Origin: Kaistella gelatinilytica
Lineage (GTDB): Bacteria > Bacteroidota > Bacteroidia > Flavobacteriales > Weeksellaceae
Assembly (NCBI RefSeq): GCF_015679325.1
Contig: NZ_JADPVI010000002.1
Coordinates: 548,798-612,797 of the forward strand
DNA length: 64,000 nt
Direction of reading: 5' to 3'
Shown here one piece after another: positions 36,352-44,956 of the stretch. The position numbers and the translations under genes were made by a program. A model generated the notes under the pieces. That model made no database searches, was not told the origin of the DNA, and saw only the letters and a program-made list of their open reading frames with translations. The number at the start of each line of letters is the position of its first letter. The first letter of the stretch is position 1.

Positions 36352-38040
36352 ATGTTTGACTGGTTAAAAGTTCTTCTTCTTCCTATAGAAAATCCTACCG
36401 TTACGAATTCAATTGTCGCCATCATGCTTGCAATTTCGACCGGTATTTTTTTCGGCAGACTCAAACTGGGCAAAATAACCTTCGGAGTTTCTGCGGTAAT
36501 GTTCACAGGATTAATTTTAGGACATTTCGGATACCGAATTCAGCCAGGGATTTTAGATTTTATCCGGGATTTTGGTCTGATCCTTTTCGTTTACGGAATT
36601 GGTTTGCAAGTTGGCCCCTCTTTCTTCTCTTCCTTTAAAAATGATGGCTTAAAATTTAATATTTTAGCTGTTTCCACTGTTCTTTTTGGTGGTTTGGTCA
36701 CTTTAATCCTTTTTAAAGTTACTGGTCTCAAAATAGAAGATCTGGTAGGAATAATGAGTGGCTCAGTAACGAACACACCAGGTTTAGGAGCTGCAAAAAA
36801 TACCATTGAAGAAATAAAAAATTCTTTCCCTGAAAAAACATTCGATGACCCAACAATTGGTTACGCAATTACCTATCCGCTCGGAGTTTTCGGGATTATT
36901 GGCACCATTATTCTCTCTAAAATATTATTAAAGATCGATCCGGATGAAGAGATGAAAAAATTCCGGAAATCAAAAATCGACAGTGAATTGCCTTTGGTTC
37001 ATAAAAAAATGCGTGTTACGAATCCAGAATTTTTCGGGAAAACGCTCCATCAGATCCTAAAAGAATTCGGTCGCGAAATTGTGATCTCCCGACTAAAACA
37101 TAGTGGAAGTGTTGTCGTGAAATCACCGACTTTAGATCACGAATTACGAGACCGCGATGTCCTGATGATTGTTGGCCTTGAAAAAGATTTGGATGAGTTT
37201 ATCAGCAGCCTTGGTAGAGAATCAAAAGATCTTTTCATTGAATCTGATACCGACATTCACAAAAAAAACATTTTCGTCACCAAATCTTCGGTGTTGCATA
37301 AAACACTTTCGCAACTTGATCTCTTTAATACCTATGATTTGAAAGTTACACGCGTTTTTCGTGCCGGAAGAGAAATTTTACCACGACCATCCCTGGAATT
37401 ATTTTATGGAGACAAATTAAGAGTTATCGGTTCGAAGGAAGCCATTGAAGAAGTAGAAATAATAATCGGAAACTCGGAGAAAAAATTATTAGAACCCGAT
37501 TTTCTCTCCCTTTTTGGTGGATTGCTTTTGGGCGTAATTTTAGGATCAATTCCCATCATGATCCCAAGTTTACCAGTTCCGATAAAACTCGGATTCGCAG
37601 CCGGACCTTTGATCGTGGCACTTTTAATTTCGAGATATGGCGGAATATCATTTATTCATTCTTATATCAACAACGGTGCAATTTACTTTATGAAAGATTT
37701 TGGGATCTGCCTATTTTTTGCTGCCGTTGGAATTCATGCAGGTGACGGTTTCTACGAAAACTTTGTAAAATATAACGGCTGGAACTGGTTGCTTTTCGGT
37801 TCTGCAATTACTTTTATTCCTCTGATCACCATGGTGATTGTTGGTCGATTTATAATGAAGATCAATTATCTGCAGTTGGTTGGGATTATGAGCGGAAGTT
37901 ATACCGATCCTGCTGCATTATCGTTCAGTACGAACTACTTAGATTCTGACATTCCTATTCAAAGTTATGCACAGGTTTATCCTTTGGTTACGATATTCAG
38001 GATCTTTGTAGCGAGTTTGTTGATTTTGATTTTTAGCTAA
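36352..38040 (+). CDS. AspT/YidE family transporter with RCK domains
   Basis: 562 residues. Two similar membrane halves (about 1-190 and 385-562), each with the AspT/YidE duplication pattern (GIMSGSVTNTPGLGAA and GIMSGSYTDPAALSF), around two central TrkA-C/RCK ligand-binding domains (210-370). Family members exchange aspartate/alanine or have unknown substrates; the substrate is not predictable here. A bidirectional terminator follows. Confidence 0.88.
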   Translation: MFDWLKVLLLPIENPTVTNSIVAIMLAISTGIFFGRLKLGKITFGVSAVMFTGLILGHFGYRIQPGILDFIRDFGLILFVYGIGLQVGPSFFSSFKNDGLKFNILAVSTVLFGGLVTLILFKVTGLKIEDLVGIMSGSVTNTPGLGAAKNTIEEIKNSFPEKTFDDPTIGYAITYPLGVFGIIGTIILSKILLKIDPDEEMKKFRKSKIDSELPLVHKKMRVTNPEFFGKTLHQILKEFGREIVISRLKHSGSVVVKSPTLDHELRDRDVLMIVGLEKDLDEFISSLGRESKDLFIESDTDIHKKNIFVTKSSVLHKTLSQLDLFNTYDLKVTRVFRAGREILPRPSLELFYGDKLRVIGSKEAIEEVEIIIGNSEKKLLEPDFLSLFGGLLLGVILGSIPIMIPSLPVPIKLGFAAGPLIVALLISRYGGISFIHSYINNGAIYFMKDFGICLFFAAVGIHAGDGFYENFVKYNGWNWLLFGSAITFIPLITMVIVGRFIMKINYLQLVGIMSGSYTDPAALSFSTNYLDSDIPIQSYAQVYPLVTIFRIFVASLLILIFS

Positions 38041-38068
38041 AAAAAAGCAACCGTAATTGGTTGCTTTT
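38041..38068. terminator. Bidirectional terminator
   Basis: Stem AAAAGCAACC/GGTTGCTTTT with A run before and T run after, between the convergent YidE-type gene and yajC. Confidence 0.85.
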
Positions 38069-38089
38069 AAAATATATCCTAAAAAAATA

Positions 38090-38419
38090 CTACTTTTTAT
38101 CGTCAGTCGCTGCGTCTGGAAATCTCTGTTGTGTGAAATCTCTGGAGATGGCTGCTTTTTCAAATTTCAACTTTCCGGAAAGGGTTTCAATAATGATCCC
38201 ATCTTCTAGAATTTGAGCGATTCTTCCGTGCATTCCAGAAGTTGTTACTATTCTGCTGCCTACTTTTAATTCAGACTGGAAGTTTTTTTCCTGCTTCGAT
38301 TTTTTCATTTGAGGGCGGATCATCAGAAAATAAAATCCAACGAACATTAAGCCCATCATCAGCATTGTCGGCATCAAAGAGCTTTCCGGCGCTGCTGCTT
38401 GTAAAAATATTGCTATCAT
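38090..38419 (-). CDS. yajC: Preprotein translocase accessory subunit YajC
   Basis: 109 residues: one TM helix (MLMMGLMFVGFYFLMIRPQMK) with the family motif FYFLMIRPQ, then the conserved GSRIVTTSGMHGRI beta domain. Part of the SecDF-YajC complex. Last gene of the operon nusB-DUF1573-yajC (gap 14 bases). Confidence 0.96.
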   Translation of the reverse strand: MIAIFLQAAAPESSLMPTMLMMGLMFVGFYFLMIRPQMKKSKQEKNFQSELKVGSRIVTTSGMHGRIAQILEDGIIIETLSGKLKFEKAAISRDFTQQRFPDAATDDKK

Positions 38420-38433
38420 TATTATTGTTTAAA

Positions 38434-38961
38434 TTATTTAGGTTGAATATCCGCTGAAAATGTAATTACCATCGGCGATTTTTCTACGTTTGCGAAAACT
38501 TCAGCTTGCTTTTGAACCAATCCGTCGAAATTGGAAGAATCAAATTTCAAAGTAATTTTTCCTTTTTTTCCCGGCATGATCGGATCTTTTGTGTAATCAG
38601 GAACAGTACAACCACAACCTGGCTTCACCTGAGAAATGATCAAAGGATTTTTTCCCGTATTTGTGATTTCGTAAGTATGTTCCTTGTGATCTCCTTTTTT
38701 GATCTTTCCGAATTCAAAACTTGATTCTGAAAGCGCAACGGATGTTAAAGGTTTAGACGATGCTTCTTTAGCCTGATCATTTGCAGTAACAAGTGTCGCA
38801 TCTGAAGTTGGAGCTGCAGTTGCAGTCGCGGCTGCAGTTGAATCAGGAGCTGTTACTGTAGTTTCTTCGTTTACAACCAACTGATCTGCAGACTGGTCTT
38901 TTTTACAAGCCACTAAACTTAAAGCAGCAACTAACGGCACTATTTTAATTAAATTTTTCAT
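38434..38961 (-). CDS. DUF1573 lipoprotein
   Basis: 175 residues. Lipobox signal MKNLIKIVPLVAALSLVAC (Cys19), an Ala/Thr-rich linker (TAAATATAAPTSDAT), then a DUF1573 immunoglobulin-like domain with FEFGKIKKGDHKEHTYEITN and PGCGCTVPDY. Function unknown; likely periplasmic. In an operon between nusB (gap 10) and yajC. Confidence 0.9.
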   Translation of the reverse strand: MKNLIKIVPLVAALSLVACKKDQSADQLVVNEETTVTAPDSTAAATATAAPTSDATLVTANDQAKEASSKPLTSVALSESSFEFGKIKKGDHKEHTYEITNTGKNPLIISQVKPGCGCTVPDYTKDPIMPGKKGKITLKFDSSNFDGLVQKQAEVFANVEKSPMVITFSADIQPK

Positions 38962-38971
38962 AAATTCTTTA

Positions 38972-39877
38972 TTAATTTCTGTTTATATCTTTCGTGTATT
39001 TATCTAAGATCCCATTGATAAAAATATTGGAACGGTCGGTAGAAAAGACTTTTGAGATCTCAATGTATTCATTTATAATAACTCTTCCCGGTGTTAAAGG
39101 GAAATATTCAATTTCTGAAATCGCTGCGATCAAGATAATTTTATCGAGCAGTGAAATACGGTCCAGATCCCAGTTATCCAACATTGATCCGATCTTTTTT
39201 TCTGTTTCTTCAAAATGATTTAAAGACTCTTTTAATAATCGGCGTGCAAATTCACGATCGTCTTCATCTTTGATCATTTTTATCAAAGTATGACTCGGTT
39301 CATCTTCCTTAAGAAAACCAATGGTCTTTTGCATCATCGAATTGGAGATGTGAAAATCATCGGCCCAACTCATTTCTTTTTCTTCCAGATGATCATGAAA
39401 GTCATCGTTCTCCGCAATATATCTTAAAAATAATTTTCCGATAAATTTTTGATCTTCTACAAAAGAATAGCTGTCTTCTTTCATAAAATCCTGATACCTT
39501 TTTCCCGCAGTCATCCTTTGGAAAGTTTTTACCAGCAATTCATCGTTAATATCCCATTTCAATTCCTGATGTTTTGAAGTAAAAGAAAGACGTTCTGTAT
39601 TTTCTTCCAGTTTCAACAGGATTTGGTTATTGATAAACTTTTGATTGGGATTTACATTCTCATCGGTTTTAATGTATTTATTCTTACCGATCTCCAATTG
39701 TTTTTCTGCTAAAGCTTTCAAAGCCACGAGAAAATTAAGCTGGTAAATGTAAAGATGATAGATTTTTTCAATTTCAGAAAACATATTTTTCTCTAAAACA
39801 TCGAATTTAATTGGGTTTTGGCAGTAAGAATATAACGATTCTACTACCTTTTCGCGGATTTGTCTTCTTCCTAACAT
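38972..39877 (-). CDS. nusB: Transcription antitermination factor NusB, long Bacteroidota form
   Basis: 301 residues; MLGRRQIREKVVESLYSY is the usual start of NusB, and the C-terminal ~130 residues (LDRISLLDKIILIAAISEI) are the classical all-helical NusB core. The middle ~130 residues are an extra helical part typical of Bacteroidota. NusB binds boxA RNA with NusE. The frame stays open up to 39976, but a -7 box (39899-39907) lies inside that extension, so ATG 39877 is used. First gene of its operon. Confidence 0.93.
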   Translation of the reverse strand: MLGRRQIREKVVESLYSYCQNPIKFDVLEKNMFSEIEKIYHLYIYQLNFLVALKALAEKQLEIGKNKYIKTDENVNPNQKFINNQILLKLEENTERLSFTSKHQELKWDINDELLVKTFQRMTAGKRYQDFMKEDSYSFVEDQKFIGKLFLRYIAENDDFHDHLEEKEMSWADDFHISNSMMQKTIGFLKEDEPSHTLIKMIKDEDDREFARRLLKESLNHFEETEKKIGSMLDNWDLDRISLLDKIILIAAISEIEYFPLTPGRVIINEYIEISKVFSTDRSNIFINGILDKYTKDINRN

Positions 39878-39898
39878 TTCAAAGAACTTTTTGTGGGT

Positions 39899-39907
39899 GC
39901 AAAGATA
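39899..39907 (-). promoter_or_regulatory. -7 promoter box of the nusB operon
   Basis: TATCTTTGC on the minus strand, an exact TAnnTTTGY match, 21 bases before the nusB ATG. Confidence 0.6.
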
Positions 39908-39981
39908 ACATTTTTTTAGAAATGAGTTTTGTTTTCCGTCTTCTGCATTAATAAAAAAAACCGAATCAAATTTCAATTTAT

Positions 39982-39990
39982 TACTTTTGC
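39982..39990 (+). promoter_or_regulatory. -7 promoter box of the ABC exporter gene
   Basis: TACTTTTGC matches TAnnTTTGY; the ATG at 40037 is 46 bases downstream. Divergent from the nusB promoter about 75 bases away. Confidence 0.55.
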
Positions 39991-40036
39991 ATCTTATTAA
40001 TGCAGGACGAAATAAGCTGAAAACCGTAAGAAAATT

Positions 40037-41695
40037 ATGAACTCATTAAAAACGCTGAACTCCTATTTCTGGAAACATAGAATATTATTGTTTTATGGAT
40101 TCTTCTTTATTATAGCCAGTAATTTTTTCAATATTTTCAAAGTTCAATTTGTCGGGAAATCAGTCGATGAAATTTCCAGAACGACCAGTCTGGGCTTTAA
40201 TAAACAGGTTTTAATTTATGTTGGAATCATTGTTGGTTCCTCTTTGCTAACGGGTTTTTTCACCTTTATGATGAGACAAACCATCATCGTAGCTTCCCGC
40301 AGAATCGAATACGAATTAAAAAATAAAATTTACAGCCATTATCAGGAACTTTCGCTGACCGATTTCAAAAAAACGACCATCGGAGATTTGATGAACCGTT
40401 TGAGTGAAGACGTTGTTGCGGTAAGAATGTACCTCGGTCCCGGTGTAATGTACGTTGCAAATCTTATCATATTACTCATTATTACCTGCGTTTATATGTT
40501 GAGGACCGATGTTACGATGACGGTTTGGTCGCTTTTACCTTTACCCATTCTTTCCTTTGGAATTTATAAAGTGAGTTCGATCATCAATAAGAAATCGAAA
40601 ATAATGCAGAAAAGCCAGTCTGCAATTTCCACTTTTGTACAGGACAGTTTCTCAGGAATTCGTGTGGTCAAATTTTTTGCGAAAGAAAAATATATCGAAA
40701 ATAATTACGGCACCAAAGTAAAAGATTATCAGGATAAAGCTTTGGATCTGGCGAAGACTGAAGCCTATTTCTTTACCATTATTTTATTTGTGATCGGAAT
40801 GCTCAACGTTGTCATTCTGCTCATTGGTGGACAAAAATACATGAGCAACGAACTTTCGGTCGGGAAAATCGCCGATTTCTTTCTCTACATTAATATTCTA
40901 ATTTTTCCTTTTTCCATGCTTGGTTGGGTAACTTCAGTTAATCAAAGAGCCGCTGCATCGATGTCGAGAATTAATGAGTTTTTAGACATGAAAACTGATA
41001 TCATTAATACAAATCATGAAAATTATAAGATCAAAGGAGATATTGAATTTCGGAATGTTTCGTATGTTTATCCGAACACAGGAATTAAAGCGCTGGATAA
41101 TCTCAGTTTTAAGATCGAAGCCGGCAAATCTCTTGCAATCATGGGAAAAACCGGAAGTGGGAAATCTACCATCGCGCTTTTGCTTTGTCGGTTAATTGAT
41201 CCAACAGAAGGTGAAATCCTCATCGATGGTAAAAATTTGAAAGAACACAATTTGGTCAACTACCGAAAATTCATAGGATATATTCCGCAGGAAAGTTTCC
41301 TTTTTTCGGATACGATTGAAAATAACATCGGTTTTGCGATTGATAAACCTTCACTGAAACTGGTTGAAGAATTTGCGAGAAAAGCCGATGTTCATAAAAA
41401 TATTGTAGAGTTCAAAGACCAGTATAAAACCATGGTCGGCGAAAGAGGCGTGATGCTGTCTGGTGGTCAGAAACAGCGAATTTGTATTGCGCGCGCTTTA
41501 ATTAAAGAACCGAAAATTCTTATTTTCGATGATTCCCTTTCCGCATTAGATACAGAAACGGAAGAAAATATCCTTCAAAACATAGAAAACGAAATTCAGA
41601 AAAGCAGCTCAATCATCATTACGCACCGCGAAAGTAGTGCAAAACGCGCGGATAAAATATTGAATCTCACGAAAATAGAAAGTTCTGACTCGTAA
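40037..41695 (+). CDS. ABC transporter, fused membrane and ATPase domains
   Basis: 552-residue half exporter of the MdlB/MsbA type: six TM helices (about 15-300), then an ATPase domain with Walker A GKTGSGKST (near 375), signature LSGGQKQR (near 475) and H-loop ITHRES. Walker B reads ILIFDDSLSALD, so the catalytic Glu is Asp; homologs with this change often work as heterodimers or with low activity. No partner is adjacent. Substrate unknown. Confidence 0.92.
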   Translation: MNSLKTLNSYFWKHRILLFYGFFFIIASNFFNIFKVQFVGKSVDEISRTTSLGFNKQVLIYVGIIVGSSLLTGFFTFMMRQTIIVASRRIEYELKNKIYSHYQELSLTDFKKTTIGDLMNRLSEDVVAVRMYLGPGVMYVANLIILLIITCVYMLRTDVTMTVWSLLPLPILSFGIYKVSSIINKKSKIMQKSQSAISTFVQDSFSGIRVVKFFAKEKYIENNYGTKVKDYQDKALDLAKTEAYFFTIILFVIGMLNVVILLIGGQKYMSNELSVGKIADFFLYINILIFPFSMLGWVTSVNQRAAASMSRINEFLDMKTDIINTNHENYKIKGDIEFRNVSYVYPNTGIKALDNLSFKIEAGKSLAIMGKTGSGKSTIALLLCRLIDPTEGEILIDGKNLKEHNLVNYRKFIGYIPQESFLFSDTIENNIGFAIDKPSLKLVEEFARKADVHKNIVEFKDQYKTMVGERGVMLSGGQKQRICIARALIKEPKILIFDDSLSALDTETEENILQNIENEIQKSSSIIITHRESSAKRADKILNLTKIESSDS

Positions 41696-41753
41696 GAAAT
41701 GCACATTTATTATCGATAATTCAATTTTATTAGCCAAAACGTAAAAATAAATT

Positions 41754-41783
41754 TTGCAATTAAAAGAAATCTTTTATATTTGT
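41754..41783 (+). promoter_or_regulatory. Promoter of the DUF3276 gene
   Basis: TTG at 41754-41756, 18-base spacer, TATATTTGT at 41775-41783; fits the Bacteroidota consensus. ATG is 27 bases downstream. Confidence 0.7.
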
Positions 41784-41810
41784 TAAACAAGATTTCAAAA
41801 AATAGTAAAA

Positions 41811-42146
41811 ATGAGTGATTACAAGGAGCGCAACGAAAATGAAATTTTCACGAAGGTGTTAAAGGCAGGAAGAAGGACTTATTTCTTTGACGTGCGCGAA
41901 ACAAAAGCAGGAGATTACTATCTTACCATTACCGAAAGTAAAAAGCATTTTGGTGATAATGGAGAAGCCAGTTTCGAAAAACATAAGATCTATCTGTATA
42001 AAGAAGATTTCAAAACTTTTGAAGAAATGTTTAAAGAATCGACCGATTTTATACTCAACGAAAAAGGAGAAGACGTAATTTCCGAAAAACACGATAAAGA
42101 TTATAAATCGAAATCTTTTACAATAGAGTCTGACGACGAAGTTTAA
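41811..42146 (+). CDS. DUF3276 / PUR-alpha-like nucleic-acid-binding protein
   Basis: 111 residues matching the small PUR family proteins of Bacteroidota: ERNENEIFTKVLKAGRRTYFFDVRETKAGDYYLTITESKK forms the beta-beta-beta-beta-alpha PUR repeat, followed by an acidic tail. Expected to bind single-stranded DNA or RNA; regulatory role unclear. Own promoter and terminator. Confidence 0.9.
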   Translation: MSDYKERNENEIFTKVLKAGRRTYFFDVRETKAGDYYLTITESKKHFGDNGEASFEKHKIYLYKEDFKTFEEMFKESTDFILNEKGEDVISEKHDKDYKSKSFTIESDDEV

Positions 42147-42156
42147 AGAAAATATA

Positions 42157-42182
42157 AAGCACTCAATTGGGTGCTTTTTTTT
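42157..42182 (+). terminator. Terminator of the DUF3276 gene
   Basis: Stem AAGCACTC/GGGTGCTT with one G-T pair, 4-base loop and a long T run. Confidence 0.88.
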
Positions 42183-42254
42183 ATTGAATTTTTGAAATGA
42201 GAAGCTTTATTTCTTTAAAGAAGATTAAATCCCCCAAATAACATCTCGACAAAT

Positions 42255-42284
42255 AAAAAAAACGCATTGAAAATCAATGCGTTT
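42255..42284 (-). terminator. Terminator of tRNA-His
   Basis: 10-bp stem AACGCATTGA/TCAATGCGTT (42261-42270 with 42274-42283) with a T run on the minus strand, 9 bases beyond the tRNA 3' end. Confidence 0.85.
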
Positions 42285-42292
42285 TAATTTTG

Positions 42293-42366
42293 GGTGGATG
42301 ATGGGTCTCGAACCCACGACCTTCGGTACCACAAACCGACGTTCTAACCAACTGAACTACAACCAC
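42293..42366 (-). tRNA. tRNA-His (anticodon GUG)
   Basis: Minus-strand cloverleaf: acceptor GTGGTTG with CATCCAC, anticodon arm TCGGT-TTGTGGT-ACCGA with anticodon GTG, T arm GTGGG-TTCGAGA-CCCAT. An encoded G at -1 (base 42367) faces C73, the tRNA-His identity pair. One acceptor pair (5-68) is T-T. No encoded CCA. Confidence 0.95.
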
Positions 42367-42403
42367 CGTTTTCAGAAGTGCAAATATAAGATTTTCTCTA
42401 AAA

Positions 42404-43123
42404 TTAACAAACTATTCCGTCGAAATTTTTGAAAGCCAGCAATTTTTCTGTCGTAAAGCCTTCTGCAAAGTCTACTCCAGAGAGTCTGCCCAAATCCTGA
42501 GCTCTGTAAGTGAGGCTTTCCAGGAAATCTTTGGTCGCGATCGGCGTCATTGGTTCTTTCGAATTTGGATCGTAAAATTGGGTTTTATAGGCAAGACAAG
42601 CTTCAATTTTTTTCTCCATGAAATCGGAGATATCGAAGACAAATTCGGGAGTGATATTTTTCCATTGAATGTAATGGAAAACCTGTTTCGGTCGCCAAGG
42701 TTTCTGGTTTTCTCCCTCGGAAACCGTTTCTATTTTTACTAATCCCGACAGGAAACATGCATCTGAAACTAATTTTGCAGCTTTTGCATGATCCGGATGT
42801 CGATCATCAATTGCATTGGCAAAAATAATTTCCGGTTGATATTTGCGGATCATTTTTACGATCTGCATTTGGTATTCTTCCGTGTTCAGGAGGAAACCAT
42901 CTTTCATTTTTAGATTTTCACGTGCAGAAATCCCTAATATTTTGGAGGCATCTGCTGCTTCTTCCGCTCTGGTAAAATTTGTTCCGCGCGTTCCGAGTTC
43001 ACCTTGTGTAAGATCGACTACGGCAACAGTTTTTCCTTCGCTTATTAGTTTGGCGATTGTGCCACCACAACCGAGTTCTATATCATCGGGATGAGCACCG
43101 ATGGCTAAAATATCTACTTTCAT
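42404..43123 (-). CDS. bshB1: Bacillithiol deacetylase BshB1
   Basis: LmbE-like zinc deacetylase of 239 residues; removes the acetyl group from GlcNAc-malate in bacillithiol synthesis. Metal-binding AHPDDIELG at 10-18 and the distal HPDH near 108; the C-terminal ALESLTYRAQ-like region (DFLESLTYRAQDLGRLSGVDFAEGF) is characteristic of BshB1. Functional partner of bshA at 33.8 kb. Encoded next to tRNA-His. Confidence 0.94.
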   Translation of the reverse strand: MKVDILAIGAHPDDIELGCGGTIAKLISEGKTVAVVDLTQGELGTRGTNFTRAEEAADASKILGISARENLKMKDGFLLNTEEYQMQIVKMIRKYQPEIIFANAIDDRHPDHAKAAKLVSDACFLSGLVKIETVSEGENQKPWRPKQVFHYIQWKNITPEFVFDISDFMEKKIEACLAYKTQFYDPNSKEPMTPIATKDFLESLTYRAQDLGRLSGVDFAEGFTTEKLLAFKNFDGIVC

Positions 43124-43289
43124 AATTCAAAGATACGAAATTGAGTGTTTTTAAATTGGTTTTTGGCGCGAGCGAAGCGAGCGCGAAAGAGTCTTTTTAT
43201 GATCTTTATTACGGATACAAATTCTCTTATTCTTAAACAACTTACTTTGTCACCAAAATAAGCTTTGGAAGAAGAGGAAATCTCAATTA

Positions 43290-43413
43290 TAGCCCCGATT
43301 GAAGCATTTGTTTGAGCTCTTTTTGGGATTGCCAATTATTTGGCGATCACAAAAAAGCGAGTGCGGAAAGCGGGTAATCAGTTGGAAATAGAAAATACTC
43401 TATTTGCTCCTTA
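43290..43413 (-). repeat. Dispersed intergenic element, copy C
   Basis: Outer end TAGCCCCGATTGAAGC and inner TTTGAGCTCTTTTTG match copy B closely; the other end is CGGAAAGCGGGT...TTGCTCCTTA. The stem differs from copy B: CTTTTTG plus GATTGCC pair with GGCGATC plus CAAAAAG (one G-T pair and one mismatch; about 43319-43333 with 43342-43355). It ends 6 bases before the stop of the next minus-strand gene. Nearby, 43166-43185 is a perfect 20-base mirror repeat, GCGCGAGCGA then its reverse. Confidence 0.7.
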
Positions 43414-43418
43414 ATCAA

Positions 43419-44096
43419 TTACTTGAATTCTTCGTAGATCGTGGTAAGAAACTGTCCATAAGATTGTTCTAACCGAGTGATATCGCCCGATTTCACATTG
43501 ACTCCCGGAGTTCCGTAAGGATTTGAATTTACAGAAAAGGCAGAAAACTGGAAATATTGTACCGGTTGATCTGCTTGACCTGCAAGTTTGATGGTGGAAC
43601 CTAAAAGTTTCTTGGTAGAAATTGTGATGATCTCGCCTGCAGATAACGTTTTTTTGATGTAAGTTCTGGGTTGAAAAACGATATTATCTTTATTGACCCC
43701 GATCGACTGTTTTTTATAAGGAGACGCGATGAGATAAATAATGTTGTCTTCTTTCGGGAAAGTATTTGCCGGAACGTAATAAAGATTGAGGCGATAATGC
43801 GCATAATCGAACTTCTGAACCGAACCGTCAACGGTTTCGAAAGGTTGATAAGAAAAGGCATTTGCACCGATTTCTTTGGCTTTTTTGTAGATCATGCCAA
43901 AGACCTTCACATCATCGTCGGAAAAACCCTGAACTTCGAGCTCACCTAAATATTCGGAAGTCACTTTAGAGGGATCTATTTTATAAAAAATCTTATCAGA
44001 ATTGGTGTTTGATTTTAGGACTTTATTTAAAATTATTGTTTGCCCAAAAAATATTTGCGCAAAAAATAAAATGGATAGATAGATTAATTTCTTCAT
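43419..44096 (-). CDS. Secreted protein, unknown
   Basis: 225 residues with a signal peptide (MKKLIYLSILFFAQIFFGQ). The body has a beta-rich look with no family recognised. The longest frame starts at 44120, inside rfbD, but ATG 44096 gives the 4-base ATGA overlap with the rfbD stop and a proper signal peptide, so it is used. Last gene of the thioesterase-rfbD unit. Confidence 0.75.
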   Translation of the reverse strand: MKKLIYLSILFFAQIFFGQTIILNKVLKSNTNSDKIFYKIDPSKVTSEYLGELEVQGFSDDDVKVFGMIYKKAKEIGANAFSYQPFETVDGSVQKFDYAHYRLNLYYVPANTFPKEDNIIYLIASPYKKQSIGVNKDNIVFQPRTYIKKTLSAGEIITISTKKLLGSTIKLAGQADQPVQYFQFSAFSVNSNPYGTPGVNVKSGDITRLEQSYGQFLTTIYEEFK

Positions 44097-44956
44097 GCTT
44101 TCTGTAAGATTTCGATACATTCTTCGAGGGAATTTTCCCAGTATTTTGGTTCTATTTGGTAAACTTCTTCTATTTTATCTAAAGACATTGTGCTTCGTTT
44201 CGGGCGTTTTGCAGGTGTCGGAAATTCTTCCGTCGTAATGGCATTCAGTTTAATTTTTGAGCCTGAAAATTCTGCAATTTTTTGCGCGAAACCAAACCAG
44301 GTTGTTTCCGGATAATTTGAAAAATGGAAAATCCCGTAGGTTTTTGGTTCTTTTTCAATAATGGTCATGACTGCTTCTGCCAGATCATTCGCGTTCGTTG
44401 GCTGACCAAATTGATCGGCTACAATTCCCATTTCTTCTTTCACAGAAAATAAGTGCAACATGGTTTTCACAAAATTCTTATTGAATTCTGAATACAGCCA
44501 GGAAGTTCGGAGAATAATTGTTTTCGGCTGAAGATCGAGCGCTAACTCTTCACCTTTCCTTTTAGAAGCTCCATAAACGCCTTGCGGATTGGTAAAATCG
44601 TCTTCAGAATAAGAAATGTTCGTTTCTCCATCAAAAACATAATCGGTCGAAATATGAATGAAAATAGCATTGTGTTCTTCACACGCTTCGGCAAGATTTG
44701 CTACTCCTTCGGCGTTAACGGCATAAGCTTTTTCAGATTCTGTTTCAGCAAGATCAACGGCGGTGTAAGCAGACGCGTTGATACAAAAATCTGGTTTGAA
44801 TTCGTAAAAATAATCTGAAACCTGATCTCTATTGGTAATATCTAAAGTATCTGAATCTGTAAAATCAAATTCAAAACGATCATCGTGATCGGTTGCCAAT
44901 TTCCTGAAACAATTACCGAGTTGACCGTTACCACCAATGATTAGTATTTTCTTCAT
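44093..44956 (-). CDS. rfbD: dTDP-4-dehydrorhamnose reductase
   Basis: Extended SDR of 287 residues: GGNGQLGNCF (NADPH) at 8-17, STDYVFDGE near 103, YGASKRKGE with the YxxxK pair near 129-133. Last step of dTDP-L-rhamnose synthesis. rfbA, rfbB and rfbC are not adjacent. Overlaps the thioesterase gene by 4 bases upstream and the secreted-protein gene by 4 bases downstream. Confidence 0.92.
   Translation of the reverse strand: MKKILIIGGNGQLGNCFRKLATDHDDRFEFDFTDSDTLDITNRDQVSDYFYEFKPDFCINASAYTAVDLAETESEKAYAVNAEGVANLAEACEEHNAIFIHISTDYVFDGETNISYSEDDFTNPQGVYGASKRKGEELALDLQPKTIILRTSWLYSEFNKNFVKTMLHLFSVKEEMGIVADQFGQPTNANDLAEAVMTIIEKEPKTYGIFHFSNYPETTWFGFAQKIAEFSGSKIKLNAITTEEFPTPAKRPKRSTMSLDKIEEVYQIEPKYWENSLEECIEILQKA

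Noticed and set aside
43166-43185. 20-base mirror repeat GCGCGAGCGA followed by its reverse
   Set aside because: It is a mirror and not an inverted repeat, so it does not form a hairpin; probably chance or a short slippage product.
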